Shown: positions 41,701 to 56,700 of the stretch, piece by piece
Numbering within the stretch: position 1 is the stretch's first letter
Layout: each line of letters begins with the position of its first letter
Assembly (NCBI GenBank): GCA_014843695.1
Contig: CM026395.1
Coordinates: 53,344,496-53,408,495 of the forward strand
Length of the DNA stretch: 64,000 nucleotides
Origin: Archivesica marissinica
Taxonomy: Eukaryota; Mollusca; Bivalvia; Venerida; Vesicomyidae
Direction: 5' to 3'
Made by a program: the position numbers and the translations under genes
The notes under the pieces: generated by a model
What the model saw: the letters and a program-made list of their open reading frames with translations, nothing else
Told to the model about the DNA's origin: nothing
Database searches by the model: none

Positions 41701-44700
41701 AGTAATATGGGTATCTATCGTTGGGGATTGGTGTAGGGGACACTGATAGAGATGGATAAAGATGGATAGTGGAATGGAGATAGGAGGGGTCCTTATATAT
41801 TATATTGTATATTCTGTGTTCATTTAAGTATTTTTAGATTTCAATATGACAATGAGGGGAATATATGGTGTATAATTGACACTGTATTATATATATCCAT
41901 GCCCTTATGAATGTGTTTATATTTGACACTGTGTTATGCTGTTAGTTGTTGGGGGTGTGTTGTAAGCATGCTGTTAGTTGTTGGGGTGTGTGGTAAGCAT
42001 GCTGTTAGTTGTTGGGGTGTGTGGTAAGCATGATGTTAGTTGTTGGGGGGCGTTGTAAGCATGTTGTTAGTTGTTGGGGTGTGTGGTAAGCATGCTGTTA
42101 GTTGTTGGGGGGTGTGTAAGCATGCTGTTAGTTGTTGGGGGGGTGTAGGCATGTTGTTAGTTGTTGGGGTGTGTGGTAAGCATGCTGTTAGTTGTGGGGG
42201 GGGTGTAAGCATGCTGTTAGTGTGTTGGGGGGTGTAAGCATGTTGTTAGTTGTTGGGGTGTGTGTAAGCATGTTGTTAGTTGTTGGGGATGTGGTAAGCA
42301 TGATGCTAGTTGTTGGGGGGGTGGTAAGCATGCTGTTAGTTGTTGGGGGGAGTGGTAAGCATGCTGTTAGTTGTGGGGGAGTGGTAAGCATGCTGTTAGT
42401 TGTTGGGGTGTGTGGTAAGCATGCTGTTAGTTGTGGGGGGGGGTGTAAGCATGCTGTTAGTTATTGGTGGGTGTGAGCATGTGTTAGTTGTTGGGGGGAG
42501 TGGAAAGCATGCTGTTAGTTGTTGGGGGATGTGAGCATGCTGTTAGTTGTTGGGGGTGTAAGCATGCTGTTAGTTGTTGGGGGGGGTGTTGTAAGCATGC
42601 TGTTAGTTGTTGGGAGGGGTGTTGTAAGCATGCTGTTAGTTGTTGGGGGAGTGGTAAGCATGCTGTTAGTTGTTGGGGTGTGTGAGCATGCTGTTAGTTG
42701 TTGGGGCGTGTAAGCGTGCTGTTAGTTGTGGGGGGTGTAAGCATGTTGTTAGTTGTTGGGGTGTAAGCATGTTGTTAGTTGTTGAGGTGGGGGGTGGTAA
42801 GCATGCTGTTAGTTGATGCGGGATGTGGTAAGCATGCTGTTAGTTGATGCAGGATGTGGTAAGCATGCTGTTAGTTGATGCAGGATATGGTAAGCATGCT
42901 GTTAGTTGATGTGGGATGTGGTAAGCATGCTGTTAGTTGATGCGGGATATGGTAAGCATGCTGTTAGTTGTTGGGGATGTGGTAAGCATGCTGTTAGTTG
43001 ATGCGGGATGTGGTAAGCATGCTGTTAGTTATAAGTTTTGCATTACAGAGGAGGAAGAGAAGGTGATTGTTCAGGCTCTACTGTTCAGTACAGACTTGGA
43101 TTACAATCCCCTCAAACCATCCCTACAGCCACACTTCACATACTTCGCCAACATGCTGATCCGAGGACCGCAAACACTCTCACAGACCTTGCAAAACTGG
43201 ATAGAGGTATGAAAGTTAATTGTATTTTTTTTTATCTATATACAATTATGTACAACAATTGCAATAATGAACAGCTGTAGAGTTGACGGACGTCATCTCC
43301 TTTCTAAATATTGTACACAAACATTTCATGGCTTGACTATTTACAAGTTAGTTTATACAAATTTACAACTTATATTAATCTCTCACGATACCTCATTCCT
43401 GATGGAATCCATCGCCATGAGGGAGAGAGAAGAGGTATGTCGAATTTAAATGCCTTGCACAATCGTAACGGCTCCAGCGGGGATATAACTCACCTTTCGC
43501 ACCTGAAGCGAATACGCTATCACGAAGTTCATACTTTGTGTTTTTGTATGGAAAAATGTAATGCTATTAAATGATAATACACCTACTTGTACAAGGACAA
43601 TACTAAACTTAAGAGGAATGTAGCTGTATCCCCTCGAAAACTGGTTCTTCCTAATGATTTATGAACGATTTGTCAAGGTTGACCCCTATGAATTTGGGGA
43701 CAACGGTCAAGGTAGCAATCACATTGGATTCAAATATTATTCCAATTGTCAATTCTGCCCTATTGAAGGCCTTGGTAATATGAAAAAAATTACCCCTTTT
43801 CTACATTCGTACCAGAGCCATGTCCCCTTTTCCTGGGGACACACTTATATGGTATGAATGTGTTACATGTGAAATTATAATCACTTATGTTTAGGGATGT
43901 CAGCGGATAGCGATTATACTATACGAATATTTGGTCGGGAAGGTATTCGATAGAATTCTATCAAAAACTCAAATTCACTCAAACTCAAAAATTGCCAAAC
44001 TAACTTAATTTCTGTTTTACGTGTAAACGTCATCTTCAAATGATTATACAGATTGATATTGTACCCGAATATGCTAAATCCAATTTGCATAGGTTACACC
44101 TAGCAGTTTTCGTATTCTCAGAGCGATTCAAGCATTTCCAAACGTGTGACTGAACTTGTGGTATTTTTGAGGACAATATAATATTTTTTCCAGTATTCGG
44201 ACGTTCGATCGAATATTCGTTGCCATCCCTACTTATTTTATTAACAATGTACTTCTTGTTGGGCTCTTCAATCCCTTCCTGGCATAATGACAAGGTAAAT
44301 AAATGGTGGATACTCTGAACAGAGGCATGAAAAATAATATCATGCTAAACTTCCTACTTATTTCAATTGTTGTAAATAATCATGATAGAAAATAAATATG
44401 TCTAAACTAGGGATCGAAACGAATGACAAAAACGGTAATCGTATATTTGATTGGCTAGGTATTCGAATATTTGATTGGCTAGGTATTCGTATATTTGATT
44501 GGCTAGGTATTCGAATATGTTTGGCTAGGTATTTGGATATTTAATTGGCTAGGTATTCGAATATTTGATTGGCGCGGTATTCGAATATTTGATTGGCTAG
44601 GTATTCAAATATTTGATTGGCTAGGTATTCGAATATTTGATTGGCTAGGTATTCGAATATTTGATTGGCTAGGTATTCGAATATTTGATTGGCTAGGTAT

Positions 44701-47700
44701 TTGAATATTTGATAGGCTAGGTATTTGAATATTTGATTGGTTAGGTATTCGAATATTTGATTGGTTAGGTATTCAAATATTTGATTGTTTAGGTATGCAA
44801 ATATTTGATTGGTTAGATATTCGAATATTTAATTGGCTAGGTATTCGAATATTTGATTGTCTAGGTATTCGAATATTTATTTGGCTAGGTATTCAAATAT
44901 TTGATTGGCTAGGTATTCGAATATTCGGAACTACATGACCTTTTACATGTCGCAGCTTTGGGTCCCTACATAATTTTCCTCTCATCCTGAGGGGGGGGGG
45001 GATAACACTTTATCCACAAGATTCATTTTAATTGATTTTCCACTTGCTTCGAAATGTATGTAATAATGTTATTATATTATTAATTGATTATTATTTGAAG
45101 CGTGTGGAAAATTAATGTCCTTATTGTCGTCCGTGTATACAAATATTGTGTTTTTCATAGTTTAATAATCCAACAAACAACATGGTATTACACGTATGTA
45201 CATTGTAGTCATATTATCCGTGACAAATTCTGGCTCAATTAAACTCCTGGGTGTCAATAATATGAGCAAATACACAGTATCAAAATGACAGCTGTGTATT
45301 GGGAATCCCAAATTATGTCATATTATATATAGCATGGAGAAATAAACATAATGACCTAAATGTGTTAACATCAAACATTCCAACAAGGGGACAGTCAGCC
45401 TCCTGAAGAGATTAGTGATTTTAGATCTTTGGAGGATAGTGCAATGATACAGGCAGAGACCCATTCCAGAGTTTCCTCTAGTTCTTTTACGTACACAGTG
45501 TAAAGCACCGACACATACCTCGACTTAAAGTCCCATCTGAAAGACTGTTTATTAGTGTCAGATCTCAGGATTACCAGTCCAACTTGTCAACCACTGGACT
45601 ACAGATCCGTCTGTAAAAAATCTTTGTTTGTTTTCACAGGGTATAATTATTATTTGCAAATTTGCACCATCTCTGTCTGTCAAATAGCAATTATTAGTGC
45701 ATGTAATTATGAGCAACAAACAATTTAACTGGAATTTTAATATTGCAATTTTTATTTAAATAAATTAAAATCCATTTATTTAATATTCGAATATGATTTT
45801 AAGCATTCGAATGTTCCGACGTTTAAACGAATATTCGAACATTTGTTACCGTCCCTAGTCTAATCTAAACTTCCATGAGCATTGTTCAGATATCCTAATA
45901 ATATGAAGAATACACTTGTTGAGCTGTCCATTGATATGAATGCCATTATAATTGCAGGTTCAGTTTGATTGTAAGGTTTTACAGCAGACGTTTGCATCAC
46001 ATGAATTATCCTTCATGGCAGCCATGTTTACAGGATTTAATGAAGGTAGAAATTTGATTTATAATTATTCAGGGCAGAAGTTAGAGGGAGATTTAGGAGA
46101 AATAGTCTCCCTTGGTCTGCCTCACTTCTCCCTGCAGGGCAGGAGCTAGAGGGTGACTTGGGAGTAATAGTCTCCCTGGACTGTCTCACTTCTCCCTGCA
46201 GGGCTGCAGCTAGAGGGAGATTTGGGAGTAATAGTCTCCCCTGGACTGCCTCACTTCTCCCTGCAGGGCTACAGCTAGAGGGTGATTTGGGAGATCTCCC
46301 TCAGCTGCTTCATTTCTCCCTATTCTAAGAATCTGGAGAAATATATTCATGTGGATTATATAGAGGTCATGTGTCTGAGCTACCAAGCTTCTCCCTGTGG
46401 TAAATGTACAACATGTACCTTTAATTTCACCTATTTTGACAGTCAAGTTTAACACCTGAATTCTTATAGATCCCACAAGCAACTACGTTATATTTCGGGT
46501 TTTACGCCTGCATCAGCACTATTTTGGGCTATGTCGCCGACGGGCAGTTTACCTAACAACACCTTTCCTTGGCAGGCTCCTAGCGGTTAACCAGTACTTT
46601 TTTTTTTTATCATTTATTTTCTCAAGTGCATCTCAAAATACAATATCAATATAACATGTTTTCAAAGTTACTATGTTCAGAAACAGTATGTATGCATATA
46701 TTATTGGATATCGTACATTGATATGCGCCATGCATTTGAAAGAGACATATATATAATAGAGAAAGTCTTAAGAAGATGTCCACAGAAGGAAGAGGAAAAT
46801 GGATACATATATATTATTTTTCAATAGTCTCTGTATTCAGCAATTGAAAACAGACACTCAAACAAGAAAACAATCCCTGATATATATACAAACGCTGTTT
46901 TATAAAATGATTATAAATAATATTTAAATTAAAAGAAAGAGTAACTCATATGCTCAAATGGGCCCATTTACGGTTATGTTGGTTTATCTTGTTTTTCATA
47001 AATGCTATTTGATATTCAATGTCCCTTCTGGTCTTCAAATATTTTTAAAAAAACATAAAAGAAGGAGGAGTTTTATCAAGTTTGCATTTGAAAATGAAAT
47101 ATTTAGCTAGAAAAATAATAAAGTTGATCAATGTATCTTTCAAATTAGATTGTGGAATCCCAAAAGATATTGTTTGCCGGCAAATGTTAATGTTAATATT
47201 ATTTGTAGCAAGAAAGGATCGCAATCTTGACCAAAAATGTTGACAGGCATGGCAATCCCAGAACAAATGGTCCAAAGTTTCATCATGCATGTTGCAAAAA
47301 TCACATAAAGTAGATGGAGCAATTTTACATTTTAGAAGGTACCTGTTTGTTGGTATTATACGCATTAAATATTTGTATTGAAATATTCGTAGCCGTGTAT
47401 CTAATGTACATGTAAACGGAACTAAATATATGTTTCTCCAATTCAGATCATCAAATTGAGTATTCCATTTTTGTTCTGCCTTACAGTATTGTTGTCTATT
47501 TTCTGGAGATTTTTCAAGATACTTCTGGTAAAGAGATCTATTGTTTTTCTTTACTTTTAACATATTATTAATAAAACATGTTTTGGGCTCAATGCTGTTA
47601 GCAGCTTGGGTGTTCAATTTAATTTTCCAATCATTTGGAATACTGTTCAATAAACTGTTATATATTAAGAATGCTCCATCAGATAGATTATATAGGTCTC

Positions 47701-50700
47701 TTAATTCAATAAAGTTATAGAAACGTTTAAGTCTGAAATCATATATATGTTCTATGAATTTTATACCTCTGTTAAAAAGTTCTTTGTTAAAAAACATTTT
47801 GTTATTTGCTTGTATGAACGAGTTATTCCAGATAATTTCTTTTGGAATATTCTCAGGTTCCATTTCAAAATGTATCTTTGTCCAGCTTAGTTACAATGTT
47901 ACGAATAAAGTCATTTTTAAACATTTTCTTAACATCTATATCTTGTAAGTTAGATTCAAATACTAATATTCCTCCAAATCTATCGAGTTCTCTTTTATAA
48001 TAATCTTTCCAGCTACCCATATTATTGTCGTCAAATAGTCTGTAAACCCAACTGCACTTAAAGGTATTTAAAGAGGCATTGACATCAATCATTTTTAGGC
48101 CACCTTTATCATATTCAAGCTTTATTGTTCTTCTAGCTATTTTTTCTGGCTTATTATCCCATAAAAATCGATAAAATATTCTTGTTATATCACTTATTAC
48201 ATATTCTGGGGAGTCATGTAATACTGTTAAGGGGTAAATCAATTTAGGCATAATAAACGTCTTTAATACTGTTATTTTTCCTAGCAATGATAAGTGATAC
48301 TTTCCCCACAATTTAAGGTTTGAAGTTACTTGATTTATTTTCGGTGTTAAATTTAATTCATGAATTTTCTTTTTATCATTTACAAAAACTATTCCAAGTG
48401 TAGAAGCTTTTTCTGATGTCCAATTAAAATTTTTCTCTTTGCAGTGGATTATTCCGCTATTTCTTAACGATCCTGCTCTTAAAACAACAGATTTTTTCAC
48501 ATTTAATTTCAGTCCTGAGACAGTACTATATGCGTCAATTGTTTTAATGAGATTACTAAAGGATGCCTCTGTGCCATCTGTTACAAATGTAGCAGTAGTT
48601 AACCAGTACTTGGGTGCACCAACCTCCGCAAGAAACTGCCAACTTTTTCATATAAATGAGACACGGCCTGAGCGGGGCTCGAACCCGTGACCATCACTGA
48701 TGATCGGTTAGTTTGGTATACAAGTCAGCGACCTTAACCACTCGACCACGGAGGCGGACACGTAACTAAGTTAATAAGTTCAGTCTTTATTTAAAGAGGG
48801 TGACTCCTTTACCCAGGACTAATCTTTCATGAGACCCTTCTGAAAAACATTATCATGTACATAACATCATGTTACATGGTGTAATCATTATCCAACAGCA
48901 TAACAAGAGCATCATAAGCATGTATAAAGCAAAGGGGAAATTACACAACAGAACAGTTAAACTGCATTATATATCACCATGAAAGATTGAAAACTTAGAA
49001 CTCTTTTTTTTAAGTTTAGCTTCATAAAACATTAAACAGATTGAGCTGATATATCAAGCAAGCAAGACATGTTCGCTTCAATTATGTGTATTTGTATGAA
49101 TTTACAATCATGTACATTTGTATGAATTTACAATCATGTACATTTGTAGGAATTTACAAATAATGTGCATTTGTAGGAATTTACAAATCATGTGCATTTG
49201 TATGAATTACAAATCATGTGCATTTGTATGAATTACAAATCATGTGCATTTGTAGGAATTTACAAATCCTATGCATTTGTATGAATTACAAATCATGTGC
49301 ATTTGTATTTCTAAAACAAATTATTGGTGAATGTATCCGAATCAGGTTAGTTAGAAATTGCTCAGCATATGTTGGTTTACTCTATCACCGACTCATCTGT
49401 GTTATTTCAGTGCATATGCCATGCGAGTTGGTGTACGGGATACCAGAGGAAGTGGAGGGTTTGTCCAACATTGATTACTCAACCAAAGCCGAGGATTGTC
49501 TTAGACTATGGAACAGGTAACAATGATGGATCATTGTACGGTCTGTACCTTCAAGGTCACTTGGGGATAAATAACAAGGTTCAAGGTCATTTGGAGGTTA
49601 AAATTTAGGTTGAAGATCACTTGGGGAGTTAAATGCTAGGTTCAAGGTCATTTGGAGGTTAAATGCTATGATCACGGTCATTTTGAAGTTAAAGGCTAGG
49701 GTAAATGTCACTTGGAGGTTCAAGGTCACTTGGAGGTTAAAGGCTAGGTTCAATGTTACTTGGAGGTTCAATGTCAATTGGAGGTTCAAGGTCACTTGAT
49801 GTTAAAGGTCACTTGGGGGTTAAAGGCTAGGTTCAATGTTACTTGGAGGTTAAAGGCTAGGGTAAATGTCTCTTGGAGGTTCAAGGTCACTTGGAGATTA
49901 AAGGCTAGGTTCAATGTCACTTGGAGGTTAAAGGCTAGGTTCAATGTTACTTGGAGGTTCAATGTCAATTGGAGGTTCAAGGTCACTTGGAGGTTCAATG
50001 TCAATTGGAGGTTCAAGGTCACTTGGATGTTAAAGGTCACTTAGAGTTTAATGGTTAGGTTCAATGTCACTTGTAGGTTAAACGCTTTGTATTATGATGT
50101 AGTTTGTTGCGCGTAAGACAGATGGTCGTTTGAGTTCAAATAAGTGCAAATTCACACGAGAGAATGAAAACTGATCGTTGAATGCAGATGGTTGCTTATT
50201 TAAGGTGGTCGTTATGGCAGGTTGCATTGTATTTGTTCATAAAATGTACCTTGTGATTTGTTTCTAAATGAACTATTAAACGTATAAGCTGTTTTTGTTT
50301 CGCCTACTTTAATGGAAAGCAAGACTCAGCAATTACATATTTGCATATAACTAAAACACAATTAAATATAATGCTTGATAATAGTTTTTTTTAATACAAA
50401 TTTATTTTAGCTTGATTGCGAAACAAGTTTTACAACTTATATTAATCACTTTCGAGACCTCATTCCTGATGGAATCTATTGCCATGAGGGAGAGAGAAGA
50501 AGCAATGTGGAATTTAAATGCCTTGCCTATGGGCACGGCTCCAGCGGGGTCTCGAACTCCGGGCCTTTCACACCTGAAGCGAACACGCTACCACTGCGCT
50601 AAGAGAAGCTTGTTAAGTTGCATACTGATTCTAGAGGTTAATCCCTGCCCACCCCTAACAAGTTCCCCCCACCACCAAGAGTAACCAATAAACATCAATT

Positions 50701-53700
50701 TTGGCCAAAAATAGTCCAATTTCAGAAATTATTTAAGCGTAGAAAAACATTATCATTTCTCAAAAACTGTGAAAGTTATTGCTTTGTTACTCTGCATACA
50801 AGGACTAATTCTCTACACCCACAGTAGGTCCACACCCTATCGGTGACATTGAACTGGAAAAGTGGCCAAAATAAGTACGATTTCAGAAGATAATGCTTCA
50901 AAAAAATTCTTAAACATTTTTATTTCTCAAAAAAAGCATCAATTATATTTCATTGAAACGTCGCATACACATCCGAGTACTAATTCTGAACACCAAGTCA
51001 GATTCCACCCTACCATTAACCTTGAAGTTTGGCAAGTCATTTGTATTTTGATGAACCAGCACATATACAGTAATCGCTCATGGCGAGGCACCCTTGTGGC
51101 AGTGACCTTGTTTAGGTGTTCTTCTTAATCATCATTCTGTATTTATTATTTAACTATTAAGAGGCTAAGCTTGATTGCACACATTGTCTTGCAGAATACG
51201 AACTTCAGCTTCAGAAACAGATAATTTTACATTGGAGGAAGCTCAGAGATTTATATCTGGTTTGGAGGGCCATTTCTACGAAATCTTCAACATAAAACTG
51301 AATGTAAGTTGTTTTTGTCTGCTTGAGGAGCATTTCTATGAAAATTTCAACGTAAAACTGAGTCGTTATATTCACTTTGGATAGCCATACCTACAAAATA
51401 TTCAACTGAACTGAAGTCCTTAAGCATTAGACCCCCAGTGAAACATGGTTGTTAGAAAAATGCTATTGGTTCATAAGAAAGTTTTTTTGAAAATTTTCCA
51501 TCAACTTGTTGGAGGATGTTAGGGGCGTAGGTACCCCGAAGGGAGGCATATAGTTAGGGGCGTAGGTACCCCGAAGGGAGGCATATAGTTAGGGGCGTAG
51601 GTACCCGAAGGGAGGCATATAGTTAGGGGCGTAGGTACCCCGAAGGGAGGCATATAGTTAGGGGCGTAGGTACCCCGAAGGGAGGCATATAGTTAGGGGC
51701 GTAGGTACCCCGAAGGGAGGCATATAGTTAGGGGCGTAGGTACCCCGAAGGGAGGCATATAGTTAGGGGCGATGGTACCCCGAAGGGAGGCATATAGTTA
51801 GGGGCGTAGGTACCCCGAAGGGAGGCATATAGTTAGGGGCGATGGTACCCCGAAGGGAGGCATATAGTTAGGGGCGTAGGTACCCCGAAGGGAGGCATAT
51901 AGTTAGGGGCGTAGGTACCCCGAAGGGAGGCATATAGTTAGGGGCGATGGTACCCCGAAGGGAGGCATATAGTTAGGGGCGTAGGTACCCCGAAGGGAGG
52001 CATATAGTTAGGGGCGATGGTACCCCGAAGGGAGGCATATAGTTAGGGGCGTAGGTACCCCGAAGGGAGGCATATAGTTTTCGCACTGTCCGGCTCAATA
52101 TTTGCAGTCCTGGCTGTAACTTCTTCTGCTATAAGCTTTGGGGGGCATTCATATCTTTTTGAATTTATAGGCCGGACTATAATAATAAAGTAAAATAAGG
52201 TACGGTGGTGCCCCCAGGAAAATATTGAATTCCTAAATGTTGATGGTGGACTCTGGCGCATTTTAATGTATTATTATTTAGAAGTATTAATTGCTATATA
52301 CAGAGATGAAATATCACATTGACAACACAAATATATGATTCACAGTCATTCCATTACGTTGACTTTGATCAAACTTTGTAGAGGCTGCTGTAAGACTGCA
52401 ATATACCATCAATAGACAAGGCCTCTGTGGATGAGTGGTTACAGTCATTGACTTTAAATCACTTGTCCCACACTGCTCTAGGTTCGAATCCCAATGGTGG
52501 TGTCGAATTATTTCATGTGAGAAATATATCCAGTTGGCTTGCAGAAGGCAGGTGGTTCTACCCGTGTTTTCCTCCACCAATAACAGGTGAAGAGTCGCCA
52601 GATGACCATAGCTATTGGTGCAACTTTAAACCCCAAAAACAAATAAAAACGTAACGCCATGAAACTGAATCATTCCAACCATTGGTTCATGAGAAAAGGT
52701 AATTTGATGCATTAGTTGACTTGACAACAGACTATGGCGGATACATCACCCTCACAATAGTTTGCTCGACTTGTGTGTTAGGCAAACTAAATATGGCATC
52801 CGTCCAATCTTCTCTGTGCTGTCACCATCTTGTGCATGGAGGGAATATTTATCTACCATTGTAGCCGAGTACCAGAGGATATAGACGACAAATCCAGACT
52901 ATTTATCTACCATTGTAGCCAAGTACCAGAGGATATAGACGACAAATCCAGACTATTTATCTACCATTGTAGCCGAGTACCAGAGGATATAGACGACAAA
53001 TCCAGACTATTTATCTACCATTGTAGCCGAGTACCAGATGATATAGACGACAAGTCCTGACTATTTATCTACCATTGTAGCCGAGTACCAGAGGATATAG
53101 ACGACAAGTCCGGACTATTTATCTACCATTGTAGCCGAGTACCAGAGGATATAGACGACAAGTCCGGACTATTTATCTACCATTGTAGCCGAGTACCAGA
53201 GGATATAGAGGTCAAGTCCGGACTATTTATTTACCACTGTAGCCGAGTATCAGAGGATATAGAGGTCAAGTCCGGACTATTTATTTACCACTGTAGCCGA
53301 GTATCAGAGGATATAGAGGTCAAGTCCGGACTATTTATTTACCATTGTAGCCGAGTACCAGAGGATATAGACGACACGTCCAGACTATTTATCTACCATT
53401 GTAGCCGAGTACCAGAGGATATAGACGACAAGTCCTGACTATTTATCTACCATTGTAGCCGAGTATCAGAGGATATAGACAAGTCCGGACTATTTATCTA
53501 CCATTGTAGCCGAGTACCAGAGGATATAGACAAGTCCAGACTATTTATCTACCATTGTAGCCGAGTACCAGAGGATATAGACGACAAGTCCAGACTATTT
53601 ATCTACCATTGTAGCCGAGTACCAGAGGATATAGACGACAAGTCCTGACTATTTATCTACCATTGTAGCCGAGTACCAGAGGATATAGACAAGTCCGGAC

Positions 53701-56700
53701 TATTTATCTACCATTGTAGCCGAGTACCAGAGGATATAGACAAGTCCAGACTATTTATCTACCATTGTAGCCGAGTACCAGAGGATATAGACGACAAGTC
53801 CGGACTATTTATCTACCATTGTAGCCGAGTACCAGAGGATATAGAGGCAAGTCCGGACTATTTATCTACCATTGTAGCCGAGTACCAGAGGATATAGACG
53901 ACAAGTCCAGACTATTTATCTACCATTGTAGCCGAGTACCAGAGGATATAGACGACAAGTCCGGACTATTTATCTACCATTGTAGCCGAGTACCAGAGGA
54001 TATAGACAAGTCCGGACTATTTATCTACCATTGTAGCCGAGTACCAGAGGATATAGAGGTCAAGTCCGGACTATTTATTTACCACTGTAGCCGAGTACCA
54101 GAGGATATAGACGACAAGTCCAGACTATTTATCTACCATTGTAGCCGAGTACCAGAGGATATAGACGACAAGTCCTGACTATTTATTTACCACTGTAGCC
54201 GAGTATCAGAGGATATAGAGGTCAAGTCCGGACTATTTATTTACCATTGTAGCCGAGTATCAGAGGATATAGAGGTCAAGTCCGGACTATTTATTTACCA
54301 TTGTAGCCGAGTATCAGAGGATATAGAGGTCAAGTCCGGACTATTTATTTACCACTGTAGCCGAGTATCAGAGGATATAGAGGTCAAGTCCGGACTATTT
54401 ATTTACCATTGTAGCCGAGTACCAGAGGATATAGACGACACGTCCAGACTATTTATCTACCATTGTAGCCGAGTACCAGAGGATATAGACGACAAGTCCT
54501 GACTATTTATCTACCATTGTAGCCGAGTATCAGAGGATATAGACAAGTCCGGACTATTTATCTACCATTGTAGCCGAGTACCAGAGGATATAGACAAGTC
54601 CAGACTATTTATCTACCATTGTAGCCGAGTACCAGAGGATATAGACGACAAGTCCTGACTATTTATCTACCATTGTAGCCGAGTACCAGAGGATATAGAC
54701 AAGTCCGGACTATTTATCTACCATTGTAGCCGAGTACCAGAGGATATAGACAAGTCCAGACTATTTATCTACCATTGTAGCCGAGTACCAGAGGATATAG
54801 ACGACAAGTCCAGACTATTTATCTACCATTGTAGCCGAGTACCAGAGGATATAGACGACAAGTCCGGACTATTTATCTACCATTGTAGCCGAGTACCAGA
54901 GGATATAGACAAGTCCGGACTATTTATCTACCATTGTAGCCGAGTACCAGAGGATATAGACGACAAGTCCAGACTATTTATCTACCATTGTAGCCGAGTA
55001 CCAGAGGATATAGACGACAAGTCCGGACTATTTATCTACCATTGTAGCCGAGTACCAGAGGATATAGACAAGTCCGGACTATTTATCTACCATTGTAGCC
55101 GAGTACCAGAGGATATAGAGGTCAAGTCCGGACTATTTATTTACCACTGTAGCCGAGTACCAGAGGATATAGACGACAAGTCCAGACTATTTATCTACCA
55201 TTGTAGCCGAGTACCAGAGGATATAGACGACAAGTCCTGACTATTTATCTACCATTGTAGCCGAGTACCAGAGGATATAGACAAGTCCGGACTATTTATC
55301 TACCATTGTAGCCGAGTACCAGAGGATATAGACGACAAGTCCTGACTATTTATCTACCATTGTAGCCGAGTACCAGAGGATATAGACGACAAGTCCAGAC
55401 TATTTATCTACCATTGTAGCCGAGTACCAGAGGATATAGACGACAAGTCCGGACTATTTATCTACCATTGTAGCCGAGTACCAGAGGATATAGACAAGTC
55501 CTGACTATTTATCTACCATTGTAGCCTAGTACCAGAGGATATAGACGACAAGTCCAGACTATTTATCTACCATTGTAGCCGAGTACCAGAGGATATAGAC
55601 GACAAGTCCGGACTATTTATCTACCATTGTAGCCGAGTACCAGAGGATATAGACAAGTCCGGACTATTTATCTACCATTGTAGCCTAGTACCAGAGGATA
55701 TAGACGACAAGTCCTGACTATTTATCTACCATTGTAGCCGAGTACCAGAGGATATAGACGACAAGTCCGGACTATTTATCTACCATTGTAGCCGAGTACC
55801 AGAGGATATAGAGGACAAGTCCGGACTATTTATCTACCATTGTAGACTAGTACCAGAGGATATAGACGAAAAGTCCCGGACTATTTATCTACCATTGTAG
55901 CCGAGTACCAGAGGATATAGACGACAAGTCCAGACTATTTATCTACCATTGTAGCCTAGTACCAGAGGATATAGACGACAAGTCCAGACTATTTATCTAC
56001 CATTGTAGCCGAGTACCAGAGGATATAGACGACAAGTCCAGACTATTTATCTACCATTGTAGCCGAGTACCAGAGGATATAGACGACAAGTCCAGACTAT
56101 TTATCTACCATTGTAGCCGAGTACCAGAGGATATAGAGGACAAGTCCGGGCTATTGATCTACCATTGTAGCCGAGTACCAGAGGATATAGACAAGTCCTG
56201 ACTATTTATCTACCATTGTAGCCTAGTACCAGAGGATATAGACGACAAGTCCAGACTATTTATCTACCATTGTAGCCGAGTACCAGAGGATATAGACGAC
56301 AAGTCCGGACTATTTATCTACCATTGTAGCCGAGTACCAGAGGATATAGACAAGTCCGGACTATTTATCTACCATTGTAGCCGAGTACCAGAGGATATAG
56401 AGGTCAAGTCCGGACTATTTATTTACCACTGTAGCCGAGTACCAGAGGATATAGACGACACGTCCAGACTATTTATCTACCATTGTAGCCGAGTACCAGA
56501 GGATATAGACGACAAGTCCTGACTATTTATCTACCATTGTAGCCGAGTACCAGAGGATATAGACAAGTCCGGACTATTTATCTACCATTGTAGCCGAGTA
56601 CCAGAGGATATAGACGACAAGTCCTGACTATTTATCTACCATTGTAGCCGAGTACCAGAGGATATAGACAAGTCCGGACTATTTATCTACCATTGTAGCC

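Larger units (their letters stand above)
44406..45858. mobile_element. hAT-like non-autonomous element with 24 bp array and SINE B inside
   Basis: The left end ctagggatcgaaacgaatg and right end tttgttaccgtccctagt are imperfect inverted repeats. Inside are the 24 bp array (44436-44925), about 450 bp of unrecognised A/T-rich DNA, a SINE B copy and a right flank with aatattcgaa motifs. Confidence 0.55.

Noticed and set aside
36926..43020. Many 60-190 codon frames on both strands
   Set aside because: 30 bp minisatellite divisible by three; complementary frames are equally open.
43654..43857. 67-codon ORF in CENPL intron 5
   Set aside because: No similarity recognised, no splice or repeat support, and CENPL phase passes directly from exon 5 to 6.
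52830..53060. 76-codon ORF with FIYHCSRVPEDIDDKSRL repeats
   Set aside because: First in-phase copies of the 54 bp satellite; the frame collapses at a single substitution to a stop and at the 51 bp variants.
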